Position numbers and translations under genes: made by a program. The notes beneath the pieces were generated by a model that was not told the origin of the DNA, did not search any database, and worked only from the letters and a program-made list of their open reading frames with translations. Shown piece by piece: positions 32,418-40,079 of a DNA stretch of 40,079 nt. The stretch is from JBJELF01 sp051879015. Lineage in GTDB: Bacteria > Bacillota > Clostridia > Lachnospirales > Lachnospiraceae. Each line of letters begins with the position of its first letter. Positions within the stretch are counted from its first letter, which is position 1. The DNA lies in NCBI GenBank assembly GCA_051879015.1, contig JBJELF010000120.1, positions 1 through 40,079 on the forward strand, read 5' to 3'.

Positions 32418-33127
32418 TTGTAAATGAGAGAATGACTGCGTATATTCACTCATTGGAACAGCCTGAGAGCAGTATCTGCCAAAAAATCAGAAAGAAAGCG
32501 CAACAGGACAGGGTGCCGATTGTCAGGACGGAAACAGCCAGCCTGTTGCGTTTTTTTGTGACTTTATTAAAACCAAAGAAAATTTTGGAGGTGGGAACTG
32601 CCACGGGGTATTCTGCAATTTTGATGAGTGAATGTATGCCACAGGAAGGAATTTTGCATACGATTGAAAAGTATGAGCCGAGGATTCCGGAGGCAAGAGC
32701 AAATTTTGAGGAGGCTGGCCGAAGCGGTCAGATTACTCTGTTTGAGGGAGATGCACTTGAAATTTTGCAAAAGTTGGAGCCGTCCTATGATTTGATTTTT
32801 ATGGATGCGGCGAAAGGACAGTACATTCATTTTCTGCCGGAAGTGGAGCGATTGCTCAGACCAGGTGGACTATTGATTTCCGATAATGTCCTGCAGGATG
32901 GTGATGTGATGGAGTCCCGCTATGCGGTAACAAGAAGAAATCGTACTATTCATAGTCGAATGAGAGAGTATTTATATACTTTAAAACATTCGTCCCTTTG
33001 GACTACTTCTCTCATTTCTATGGGAGATGGGATAACGGTCAGTGTGAAGGCGCAACAAAATAATAATGAAGAAAACAACAATAAAAATTCATATGAGGGA
33101 AGGGAGTGTGGAGAGAGAAATGCGTAA
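32414..33127 (+). CDS. trmR: SAM-dependent O-methyltransferase, TrmR-like
   Basis: This 237-residue class I methyltransferase of the catechol-O-methyltransferase-like group has ILEVGTATGYSAILMSE (SAM-binding glycine motif), IEKYEPRIPEARANFEEAG, DLIFMDAAKGQY (metal/catalytic aspartate) and RPGGLLISDNVLQDG. Its place next to a U32 peptidase gene matches B. subtilis yrrM (trmR), which methylates 5-hydroxyuridine at tRNA position 34. The TTG at 32414 is supported by GGAGG at 32399-32403; an ATG at 32432 lacks one. It overlaps the upstream gene by four bases and the next gene by eight. Confidence 0.82.
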   Translation: MIVNERMTAYIHSLEQPESSICQKIRKKAQQDRVPIVRTETASLLRFFVTLLKPKKILEVGTATGYSAILMSECMPQEGILHTIEKYEPRIPEARANFEEAGRSGQITLFEGDALEILQKLEPSYDLIFMDAAKGQYIHFLPEVERLLRPGGLLISDNVLQDGDVMESRYAVTRRNRTIHSRMREYLYTLKHSSLWTTSLISMGDGITVSVKAQQNNNEENNNKNSYEGRECGERNA

Positions 33128-34373
33128 GGTGGAACTTTTGATTCCAGCCAGCAGTTTGGAAGTGTTAAAGGTGGCTGTTATGTTTGGAGCCGACGCGGTA
33201 TATATTGGCGGGGAATCTTTTGGACTTCGTGCCAAGGCAAAGAATTTTACTATTGAGGAGATGAGAGAAGGTGTGGAGTTTGCCCATGCCCATAATGTCC
33301 GGGTCTATGTAACGGCAAATATTTTGGCACATAATGATGATTTAAGTGCAGTTCGTCCTTATTTTGAGGAACTGCGTGATATTGTCAAACCTGATGCATT
33401 GATTATTTCAGACCCTGGTATTTTTATGATTGCAAAAGAGATGATGCCTCCGTCGATTGAACTGCATGTGAGCACTCAGGCAAACAATGTCAATTATGGT
33501 ACCTATCTTTTTTGGCATCAGTTGGGTGCAAAGCGTGTGGTATCCGGTCGTGAACTCTCTTTAAAAGAGATTGCAGAGATTCGTGCTAAGATTCCAGAGG
33601 ATTTGGAGATTGAAAGTTTTATTCATGGAGCTATGTGTATCTCTTACTCGGGCAGATGTCTGCTGAGCAATTTCTTTACGGGACGCGATGCCAATCAGGG
33701 TGCCTGCACTCATCCATGTCGTTGGAAGTATAGTATTGTGGAGGAGACGAGGCCGGGTGAGTATATGCCTGTTTATGAAAACGAGCGAGGCACCTATATT
33801 TTTAATTCAAAAGATTTATGTATGATTGAGCATATTCCGGATGTGTTGGCAGCAGGCATTGACAGCTTGAAGATTGAGGGGCGCATGAAGACTGCACTCT
33901 ATGTGGCGACTGTGGCGCGCACCTACCGCAAGGCCATCGACGATTATCAAAAATCTCCCGAACTGTATCAGCAAAATATGGAATGGTACAAAGAAGAGAT
34001 TGGAAAATGTACCTATCGAGAATTTACCACGGGATTTTTCTATGGGAAGCCTACGGAGGATGCACAGATTTATGACAATAATACCTACATTAAGAATTAT
34101 ACCTATTTGGGTATTGTGGGCAGTATGCGTGAGGATGGTCTCTATCCCATTGAGCAGAGAAATAAATTCAGTGTCGGCGATGAAATTGAAGTGATGAAGC
34201 CTGCTGGTGATAATGTAGCAGTGACGGTGGAGCGCATTGTAGACGAAAATGGAAATGAGATGGAAAGCGCACCACATCCTAAACAGAAATTATGGATTGC
34301 ACTCAAGACCTTAGATGGGAAAAATGCAGCAATGGAAGAGTTTGATATATTGCGGCAAAAGGCAGCTGTTTAA
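33120..34373 (+). CDS. U32 family peptidase-like tRNA hydroxylation protein (TrhP-like)
   Basis: The protein (417 residues from this start) opens VELLIPASSLEVLKVAVMFGADAVYIGG and carries the U32 signature ESFIHGAMCISYSGRCLLSNF with further cysteines in ACTHPCRWKY; a C-terminal beta domain follows. U32 proteins such as TrhP (YegQ/YrrO) hydroxylate U34 of tRNA using prephenate; the neighbouring TrmR-like enzyme would then methylate the product. Bacillus has two such genes (yrrN, yrrO) here, whereas only one is present in this window. ATG 33120 is preferred because GGAG lies at 33110-33113; an upstream in-frame start at 33066 lies deep in the methyltransferase gene. Confidence 0.88.
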   Translation: MRKVELLIPASSLEVLKVAVMFGADAVYIGGESFGLRAKAKNFTIEEMREGVEFAHAHNVRVYVTANILAHNDDLSAVRPYFEELRDIVKPDALIISDPGIFMIAKEMMPPSIELHVSTQANNVNYGTYLFWHQLGAKRVVSGRELSLKEIAEIRAKIPEDLEIESFIHGAMCISYSGRCLLSNFFTGRDANQGACTHPCRWKYSIVEETRPGEYMPVYENERGTYIFNSKDLCMIEHIPDVLAAGIDSLKIEGRMKTALYVATVARTYRKAIDDYQKSPELYQQNMEWYKEEIGKCTYREFTTGFFYGKPTEDAQIYDNNTYIKNYTYLGIVGSMREDGLYPIEQRNKFSVGDEIEVMKPAGDNVAVTVERIVDENGNEMESAPHPKQKLWIALKTLDGKNAAMEEFDILRQKAAV

Positions 34374-34420
34374 CTGGCTGGACAATTGAATAAAAGAACA
34401 GACATGGAGGATGAATTACA

Positions 34421-37339
34421 ATGAAATTAGAAAATTTGACAGCCTATGAAGTGTTGGAGAATCACTATGTAGAAGAATTGGATTCTCAAGCCTACCGTTT
34501 GAGACATAAAAAGACGGGAGCAAGATTACTTCTATTGGAGAATAAAGATGATAATAAAGTGTTTAACATTGCCTTCCGCACTGTGCCGACAGACAGTACA
34601 GGAGTGGCTCATATCATTGAACACACAGTTTTGTGTGGTTCGGACAAGTTTCCAGTCAAAGATCCCTTTGTGGAATTGATAAAGGGTTCCTTGAATACCT
34701 TTTTGAATGCCATCACTTATCCAGACAAGACCATGTATCCATGTGCCAGCACCAATGACAAGGATTTCAAGAATCTGATGGAAGTCTATATGGATGCAGT
34801 GTTTCATCCAAATATTTATAAGACAGAGAAAATTTTTCGTCAGGAGGGTTGGCATTATGAGTTAGAGTCGGTGGACGGACCGTTGACTTATAATGGGGTA
34901 GTTTACAATGAAATGAAGGGTGCTTTGTCCTCTGGCGACAGTCTGATCAATAATTTAGTTTATGAAAAATTATTTCCACATACCACCTATGCCAATGAGT
35001 CGGGCGGCAATCCTGCGGCTATTCCAGATTTGACTTATGAACAGTATCTGGACTTCCATCGCACTTACTATCATCCGTCTAACAGTTACATTTATTTGTA
35101 TGGCGATATGGATATGGAGGAACGTCTGCTGTGGCTTGACAAGGAATATTTATCAAAATATGATTATCTCAAAGTCAATTCCGAAATTGCTATGGAGCCA
35201 GCTTTCACAGCACCAGTCTATGGGGAAATTAATTACGGCATCACGGAAGATGAGCCGGAAGAAAATGCTACTTACCTGACTTGGGCGAGAGTGACAGGTT
35301 CCTGCCTGGATGTAAAGCAGTACATGGCGATGAATGTGTTGGAGTATGTACTGCTGAATGCACCAGGAGCACCGTTAAAGCAGGCATTGCAGGATGCGAA
35401 TGTGGGAAATGATATTTCTGGCGGCATTATGAACAGTACTCGCCAAATGATTTTTGAGATAGATGTGCGTGGCAGTGAGTATGAGAAAAAGGAGCTCTTT
35501 GAGACAACGATCCAGGAAAGCTTGCAGCGTATTGTAAAAGAGGGAATTAATAAAAAATCCTTGCTGGCAGGCATCAATGCTATGGAGTTTAAGAGTCGTG
35601 AGGCAGATTATGGTCGTTATCCCAAGGGATTAATGTATGTACTTCAGGCTTTCGATACCTGGCTATATGATGATGAGATGGCTTTGGATTTATTGGAATA
35701 CAACCAGTTGTTTGCATTTTTGAAAGAGCAGGTGGATACTAATTACTATGAGCAGCTGATTCAGACCTGTCTGATTGATAATCCCCATGGTGTTGTGGCA
35801 GTGGCAAAGCCAAAGCGTGGTTTGACAGCGGAGCAGGATGCTAAGACAGCTAAGATATTGGCAGATTACAAGGCATCTTTGAGTCCGGAGGAGTTAGAAC
35901 GTCTGGTGAAGGAGACAGCTGAGTTAAAGGCGTATCAGGAAGCACCCTCCTCCAAAGAGGATTTGGAGAAGATTCCAATGATTTCTGTAGCTGATATTCG
36001 CAAAGAAGCGAGAAACCTTGAGAATGTTATGGAGTATTGGGAAGAGATTCCAGTACTGACTCATCCAATTTTTACCAGTGGTATTTCCTATTTGACTCTA
36101 TTATTCCAAGCAGATACGCTGGAGTTGGAGGATTTGCCTTATATTAACCTGATTCGTAATATTTTGTCTTATGTGGACACTGAAAAGTATGGTTTCCAGG
36201 AATTATCTGATGAAATTAATATTCACACGGGCGGCATTGATTTGGGATATAACTGCTATCAGAAGAAGGATTTAGCGGTAGTGCCAATCGTGACTTCTGA
36301 GGTGCGCATCAAAGCCTTGGACGAGAAGATTTCATATGCGCTGGATTTAGTGGAAGAAATTTTGTTCCATTCTGTTTTGGACGATGAAAAACGTCTCAAT
36401 GAGATTGTGGGAGAGATTTATTCCCGCACCAAGTATCGTATACAGAATTCTGGTAATTCGGTGGCTATTAGCAGAGCTAACTCCTATTATTCAGTGGGCA
36501 GCTGTATTGCAGAAAAAATTGGCGGTTTAAGCTATTATGATTTCCTGGGTGATGTGATAAAGCAGCTGAACGATGATTATCAGGTGGTAGTTGTCAAATT
36601 GCGCGAAATCATTCAGAAGCTGTATCGCAGAGAAAATTTGATGATTAGTTATACTGCAGAAAAGCCACAGATAGAACATTCTAAGGAAAAGATTATGGGC
36701 TTTGTGAATCAATTGTCTAGAAAAAATTTACCAAAGACTCAGTGGAATGTAGTGTTAGAGAAGAAGAATGAGGGTCTGAAGTCAGCTTCTCAGGTCAACT
36801 ATGTGGCAAGATGCGGCGATTTCTCGGCAGCTGGATATGAGTATGTGGGCGCAATGCGTGTTATGAAGTCCATTATGGACTATGACTATTTGTGGATTAA
36901 TCTACGTGTAAAGGGTGGTGCTTACGGCTGTATGAGCGGCATGGGATTGAGTGGAAGTACTTATTTCTGTTCTTACCGTGATCCAAATGTAGCTGCTACC
37001 AACGAAGTGTACGAGCAGATTCCAGCATATCTGGAACAGTTTGATGCAGATGAGCGTGACATGACCAAATATATCATCGGTACCATCAGTGAGATGGATA
37101 CACCGATGAATCCGTCAGCTCAGGGTGATTCGGGATTGAGCTGCTATTTGAGAGATATTAGCGATGAGATGCTGCAGAAAGAACGAGATGAGGTGCTCCA
37201 TACTACCGTGGAGGATATTCGCAGATTGGCAGAGCCAGTGCGCAGCGTGTTAGCGCAGGATATCATTTGTGCAGTAGGCAATGATGAGGCTATTGAGCGT
37301 GACAAAGCTATTTTTAAAGAAGTAAAATCTTTATTCTAA
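34421..37339 (+). CDS. M16C family zinc metallopeptidase (presequence protease-like)
   Basis: The 972-residue protein has the inverted zinc motif HxxEH at residues 64-68 (HIIEH) in GVAHIIEHTVLCGSDKFPV, with the downstream YNEMKGALSS glutamate. Four homologous domains follow, including the insert of M16C enzymes (PreP, CYM1) around 460-560. These proteases degrade free peptides inside a closing chamber; no signal peptide is seen, so it is probably cytoplasmic. The length matches the family (about 970-1000). The ATG follows ATGGAGGATGAATTACA, giving a GGAGG site. Confidence 0.93.
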   Translation: MKLENLTAYEVLENHYVEELDSQAYRLRHKKTGARLLLLENKDDNKVFNIAFRTVPTDSTGVAHIIEHTVLCGSDKFPVKDPFVELIKGSLNTFLNAITYPDKTMYPCASTNDKDFKNLMEVYMDAVFHPNIYKTEKIFRQEGWHYELESVDGPLTYNGVVYNEMKGALSSGDSLINNLVYEKLFPHTTYANESGGNPAAIPDLTYEQYLDFHRTYYHPSNSYIYLYGDMDMEERLLWLDKEYLSKYDYLKVNSEIAMEPAFTAPVYGEINYGITEDEPEENATYLTWARVTGSCLDVKQYMAMNVLEYVLLNAPGAPLKQALQDANVGNDISGGIMNSTRQMIFEIDVRGSEYEKKELFETTIQESLQRIVKEGINKKSLLAGINAMEFKSREADYGRYPKGLMYVLQAFDTWLYDDEMALDLLEYNQLFAFLKEQVDTNYYEQLIQTCLIDNPHGVVAVAKPKRGLTAEQDAKTAKILADYKASLSPEELERLVKETAELKAYQEAPSSKEDLEKIPMISVADIRKEARNLENVMEYWEEIPVLTHPIFTSGISYLTLLFQADTLELEDLPYINLIRNILSYVDTEKYGFQELSDEINIHTGGIDLGYNCYQKKDLAVVPIVTSEVRIKALDEKISYALDLVEEILFHSVLDDEKRLNEIVGEIYSRTKYRIQNSGNSVAISRANSYYSVGSCIAEKIGGLSYYDFLGDVIKQLNDDYQVVVVKLREIIQKLYRRENLMISYTAEKPQIEHSKEKIMGFVNQLSRKNLPKTQWNVVLEKKNEGLKSASQVNYVARCGDFSAAGYEYVGAMRVMKSIMDYDYLWINLRVKGGAYGCMSGMGLSGSTYFCSYRDPNVAATNEVYEQIPAYLEQFDADERDMTKYIIGTISEMDTPMNPSAQGDSGLSCYLRDISDEMLQKERDEVLHTTVEDIRRLAEPVRSVLAQDIICAVGNDEAIERDKAIFKEVKSLF

Positions 37340-37414
37340 GATACTAGAGTCATTGAATGACCTGACAAGCAGGAGTCCAAAATAGAGAGTTGTTGGAAAA
37401 GAAATGGAGAAGAT

Positions 37415-38314
37415 ATGGAAAATACAAAATCGGGTTATGTGACCTTGATTGGTAAGCCGAATGTGGGGAAATCCACGCTGATGAATCATTTGATTGGTCA
37501 GAAAATTGCGATTACTTCGCTGAAGCCACAGACAACGAGAAATCGAATCCAGACGGTGTATACGGATGAAAGAGGACAGATTGTTTTTTTGGATACACCG
37601 GGAATCCATCATGCAAAGAATAAATTAGGTGAGTATATGGTTACTGTAGCCAATCAGACGATTGGTGAAGTGGATGTAATTCTCTGGTTGGTGGAGCCAA
37701 AAGCAAAAATTACTGAGGATGAGCGAGAGATTGCAAAGAAATTAAAGCAGGCTCGCGGCAGTGTAATTTTGATTATTAATAAGGTGGATACAGTCGTTAA
37801 AACTGAGGTGCCAAACATTATCTCGGCTTATCGAGAATTGATTGACTTAGCAGATGCAGTTCCAGTGTCGGCCTTAAAGGATATTAATACGGACAGTGTG
37901 CTCGATGCAATTTTTAAAGTGCTGCCCTATGGACCGATGTATTATGATGAAGAAACGGTGACAGATCAGCCGGTGAGACAAATTGCGGCAGAGATGATTC
38001 GTGAGAAGGCCCTTCGTCTGATGCAGGATGAGGTGCCTCATGGAATCGCGGTAGTCATTGAGAAAATGCGCCAGCGTCCAAATGGATTATGGGATATTGA
38101 GGCCAGTATCATTTGTGAGAAAGAATCTCATAAGGGTATCATCATTGGAAAGGGCGGTATTATGCTAAAAAATATTGGCTCTCAAGCAAGAGTGGATATT
38201 GAAGAGATGCTGGAAGAAAAGGTCAATTTGAAGCTTTTTGTGAAGGTGCGGAAGGATTGGAGAGACAATGAAATGTTTATGCGCTCCTATGGATATGATA
38301 AAAAGAACATTTAA
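37415..38314 (+). CDS. era: GTPase Era
   Basis: The 299-residue protein has the G motifs GKPNVGKST (G1), the effector T in SLKPQTTRNRI, DTPGIHHAKN (G3) and NKVD (G4). A C-terminal KH domain (about 205-285) contains KGIIIGKGGIMLKNIGSQARVDIEEML. Era binds the 3' end of 16S rRNA and is needed for 30S subunit assembly. AAATGGAGAAGAT precedes the ATG. The era-recO order is conserved in many Firmicutes. Confidence 0.97.
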   Translation: MENTKSGYVTLIGKPNVGKSTLMNHLIGQKIAITSLKPQTTRNRIQTVYTDERGQIVFLDTPGIHHAKNKLGEYMVTVANQTIGEVDVILWLVEPKAKITEDEREIAKKLKQARGSVILIINKVDTVVKTEVPNIISAYRELIDLADAVPVSALKDINTDSVLDAIFKVLPYGPMYYDEETVTDQPVRQIAAEMIREKALRLMQDEVPHGIAVVIEKMRQRPNGLWDIEASIICEKESHKGIIIGKGGIMLKNIGSQARVDIEEMLEEKVNLKLFVKVRKDWRDNEMFMRSYGYDKKNI

Positions 38315-38351
38315 TTAGATAATTTTTGTTAATTTCAGGGGAGATGGGAAA

Positions 38352-39098
38352 ATGCAGGATACAATCTATGTTTCTGGTGTTGTGATGCTTTCAGCTGCGG
38401 TGGGAGATTACGACAGACGATTGGTACTCTTGACAAAAGAGAGAGGAAAAATTACTGTTTTTGCCCGGGGGGCAAGGCGTGCAAAGAGTGCTCTCTTGGC
38501 TCCAAGCCGCCTCTTTGCCTTTGGCACATTTGAGCTAAGGGAAGGAAGGGATGCCTACACTCTTGTTTCAGCAGATATTCTGCGCTATTTTGAGGAGTTG
38601 GAGACAGATATTGAGAAGGTAGCTTATGCTTGCTATTTCATGGAGTTAGCTAACTACTATGCGCGGGAGAATATTGAGTCGACGGAGTTATTAAATTTGA
38701 TTTATGTCTCTTTTTGTGCGCTCATTAAGGAAAGTATTCCAAATTCACTGATTCGATACATCTATGAGTTTCGGAGTATGGTGATTTTTGGCGAGTATCC
38801 CAACTTATTTGAATGTAGTCAATGCAGAGAGGCGCTGAGGGAGGGCGGAGTTTTTTCTATTCAGCGTAATGGAATTTTTTGCAGACAGCATGGCAGTGGA
38901 GCAAAACAGGGCATATGGATTTCGCAGGGCTGTATTTATACTCTTCAGTATATTGCCACGGCACCTTTAACCAAATTATATACCTTTCAGACAACAGATG
39001 AGGTTTTTCAGCAGCTGCAAAAGGTGGTAGACAGCTGTCGAAAGCGATACGTAGATGGTAGTTTTACTTCGCTAAGTATTTTAAACGGGTTGGCATAA
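38352..39098 (+). CDS. recO: DNA repair protein RecO
   Basis: The 248-residue protein has an N-terminal OB fold (VSGVVMLSAAVGDYDRRLVLLTKERGKITVFARGAR, about 6-80), a helical middle domain and a zinc-binding segment with CSQC and a later C-R-Q-H. RecO loads RecA onto SSB-coated DNA during recombinational repair. It starts 37 bases after era and is preceded by GGGGAGATGGG. Confidence 0.95.
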   Translation: MQDTIYVSGVVMLSAAVGDYDRRLVLLTKERGKITVFARGARRAKSALLAPSRLFAFGTFELREGRDAYTLVSADILRYFEELETDIEKVAYACYFMELANYYARENIESTELLNLIYVSFCALIKESIPNSLIRYIYEFRSMVIFGEYPNLFECSQCREALREGGVFSIQRNGIFCRQHGSGAKQGIWISQGCIYTLQYIATAPLTKLYTFQTTDEVFQQLQKVVDSCRKRYVDGSFTSLSILNGLA

Positions 39099-39103
39099 AG
39101 TTC

Positions 39104-39132
39104 TTTACAAATAAAGAAAAAAAGAGTAAAAT
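39104..39132 (+). promoter_or_regulatory. Promoter of the lipoprotein gene
   Basis: TTTACA (39104-39109) and TAAAAT (39127-39132) are separated by exactly 17 bases, each matching five of six consensus positions. It lies just after recO and about 60 bases before the lipoprotein start codon. Confidence 0.7.
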
Positions 39133-39193
39133 AAATGAAGTCTATGTTATTTGGATGGCTTAGATGCTAACGAATTGTTTGGAGGAGACAAGA

Positions 39194-39826
39194 ATGAAAA
39201 AAAGTTTGGTAGTTTGTGTACTGATGTTAGTCAATTTATTGGTTATGGTCGGATGCGCAAAGGAAGAGAAAGGTGAGTTAAATTACTCTTATGATGCAGA
39301 TGGCATCATTTTTCAGGCAAATGGCAGTATCACTCAGGTTACAGTGGCATCTTTTGAAAAAGAGTATTATGATGCAGATGAATTGAAAACTATGATTGAA
39401 AATACCATTGGTGATAATCAGGATGTACAGGTGGTATCTGCAGAGAAAAAAGAGAATATGGTGTATTTGCAGGTGAATTATGCCAGCGGAGATTCTTTTG
39501 TAGAGTATGAGCCAGAGTATGTTGGTGTGTTAAATTATGAAGATGCAGTAGTATATAATGGCGCTTTTTCTGTATTGCAGAAAGACAAGCAAGTGGCAGG
39601 TGTTGATTGCAGTGGTTTTACATACGTGGATCCGGACGGTGAGACCTATGACATCAGCAAGATAAAAAAAGTTGACAATTATAATGTGGCTTATATCAAT
39701 CAATCAGGTACCTTTCAGGTAGAGGGATATATCACCTGTATTTCTTCTAATATTAGACTGATGGATAATAATTCAGTCCAAATCCCAGATGGAGAAGCAG
39801 GTCTGATTGTTTATAAAAATCACTAG
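39194..39826 (+). CDS. Small lipoprotein of unknown function
   Basis: The protein (210 residues from this start) has a lipoprotein signal peptide, with MKKSLVVCVLMLVNLLVMVGC ending in a clear lipobox (VMVGC). The mature part is acidic and predicted to be beta-rich, with repeated short strands such as ITQVTVASFEKEYYDADELK and GVDCSGFTYVDPDG. I recognise no domain. The ATG at 39194 follows GGAGGAG with normal spacing; an in-frame ATG at 39164 would put 10 residues before the signal. It has its own promoter. It is probably anchored on the outer face of the membrane. Confidence 0.75.
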   Translation: MKKSLVVCVLMLVNLLVMVGCAKEEKGELNYSYDADGIIFQANGSITQVTVASFEKEYYDADELKTMIENTIGDNQDVQVVSAEKKENMVYLQVNYASGDSFVEYEPEYVGVLNYEDAVVYNGAFSVLQKDKQVAGVDCSGFTYVDPDGETYDISKIKKVDNYNVAYINQSGTFQVEGYITCISSNIRLMDNNSVQIPDGEAGLIVYKNH

Positions 39827-39871
39827 GACTAGTTGTTAAGTATTCAAAATCATAGAAATATGTGAGTAAAT

Positions 39872-39907
39872 AGATACAAAAGTGGACACATTTCGCCTTT
39901 TGTATCT
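39872..39907. terminator. Hairpin after the lipoprotein gene
   Basis: AGATACAAAAG (39872-39882) pairs perfectly with CTTTTGTATCT (39897-39907) around a 14-base loop. There is no clear T run on either strand, so it may be a poor terminator or part of a structured RNA. Confidence 0.5.
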
Positions 39908-40079
39908 GACTTAACAATAGGTTTCAAGTCTGAGTGACTGCTACTGCTGAAAAGTAGGTTGCAGATAGGAACTACGTTGTACAGTAAGGTAAAAACACAC
40001 CCTCGGATGTAATCTTCAGTCCGTTGCTCTGTGAGTGCCAATCAAGAAACAATGCGAATGTCCTGCATTGATAACAGAG
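39908..40079. other. Gene-free tail with several possible hairpins
   Basis: No coding gene is recognised. Possible stems are CTACT/AGTAG (39941-39945 and 39953-39957), CAATGC/GCATTG (40050-40055 and 40065-40070), and an outer CTCTGT/ACAGAG (40027-40032 and 40074-40079) that ends exactly at the window edge. This may be part of an RNA gene or a long leader that continues beyond the window; the strand is not known. Confidence 0.3.

Noticed and set aside
39850..40041. A 63-codon open frame on the - strand at the window end
   Set aside because: It crosses the perfect hairpin at 39872-39907 and has no ribosome binding site or recognisable product.

Overview
The window looks like a chromosome segment of a low-GC anaerobic Firmicute, most likely a member of the Lachnospiraceae or a close clostridial relative. 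The reasons are AT-rich DNA with strong GGAGG-type ribosome binding sites, tRNA genes without encoded CCA, a B. subtilis-like ireB/ruvX/yrzB/mltG/trmR/trhP gene order with an RNase J gene inserted, and an orphan MsmK-type sugar ATPase. Nearly all genes lie on the + strand. Only an XRE regulator and an HPr-like protein are on the - strand. I see no phage, insertion sequence or CRISPR array.

Layout. 1-356: end of a tRNA cluster (Asp, Phe, Gly-TCC, Gly-GCC) closed by a terminator. 525-5609: an HD-domain protein, a zinc/manganese ABC pair (ATPase and permease), RidA, an acyl-ACP thioesterase, a CvfB-like S1 protein and a CPBP membrane protease. 5796-6176: an XRE regulator, divergent across a 587-bp gene-free region from the strongly expressed orphan sugar ATPase (6764-7864). 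8085-11802: a CdaR-type regulator, an S41 processing protease and a MocR-type regulator. 11803-12342: a gene-free stretch that looks like a small-RNA gene. 12343-16908: a solute-binding lipoprotein in one overlapping operon with a YesM/YesN-type two-component system. 17079-22629: an FtsX-type ABC exporter with a long coiled coil, then a D,D-carboxypeptidase lipoprotein. 22683-28881: translation and tRNA modification genes (prmA, rsmE, nifS-like, thiI, mtaB), with the HPr-like gene between thiI and mtaB. 29012-34373: ireB, ruvX, yrzB, rnj, a shortened mltG-like gene, trmR-like and trhP-like genes. 34421-39826: an M16C peptidase, era, recO and a lipoprotein. The last 250 bases have no recognised gene but fold into several hairpins.

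How it fits together. Several items point to carbon control: the orphan sugar ATPase, a perfect match to the cre consensus at 11838-11851, an HPr homologue that keeps the regulatory serine motif but lacks the phosphocarrier histidine, and a solute-binding protein linked to a two-component system rather than to permeases. tRNA and ribosome maintenance is the other theme: sulfur from the NifS-like enzyme to ThiI, methylthiolation by MtaB, wobble uridine modification by the TrhP/TrmR-like pair, and PrmA/RsmE methylation.

The most interesting items are: (1) a candidate C-rich small RNA at about 11865-12238 with a cre-like operator, anti-Shine-Dalgarno stretches, two perfect hairpins with CCCCC loops and a strong terminator; (2) the solute-binding protein/YesM/YesN operon without permeases; (3) a MocR-type regulator in which the PLP-binding lysine is replaced by arginine; (4) a dispersed palindromic repeat with at least four copies and one half copy; (5) the Crh-like HPr homologue. 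All functional calls rest on motifs and context read by eye; no database search was run.
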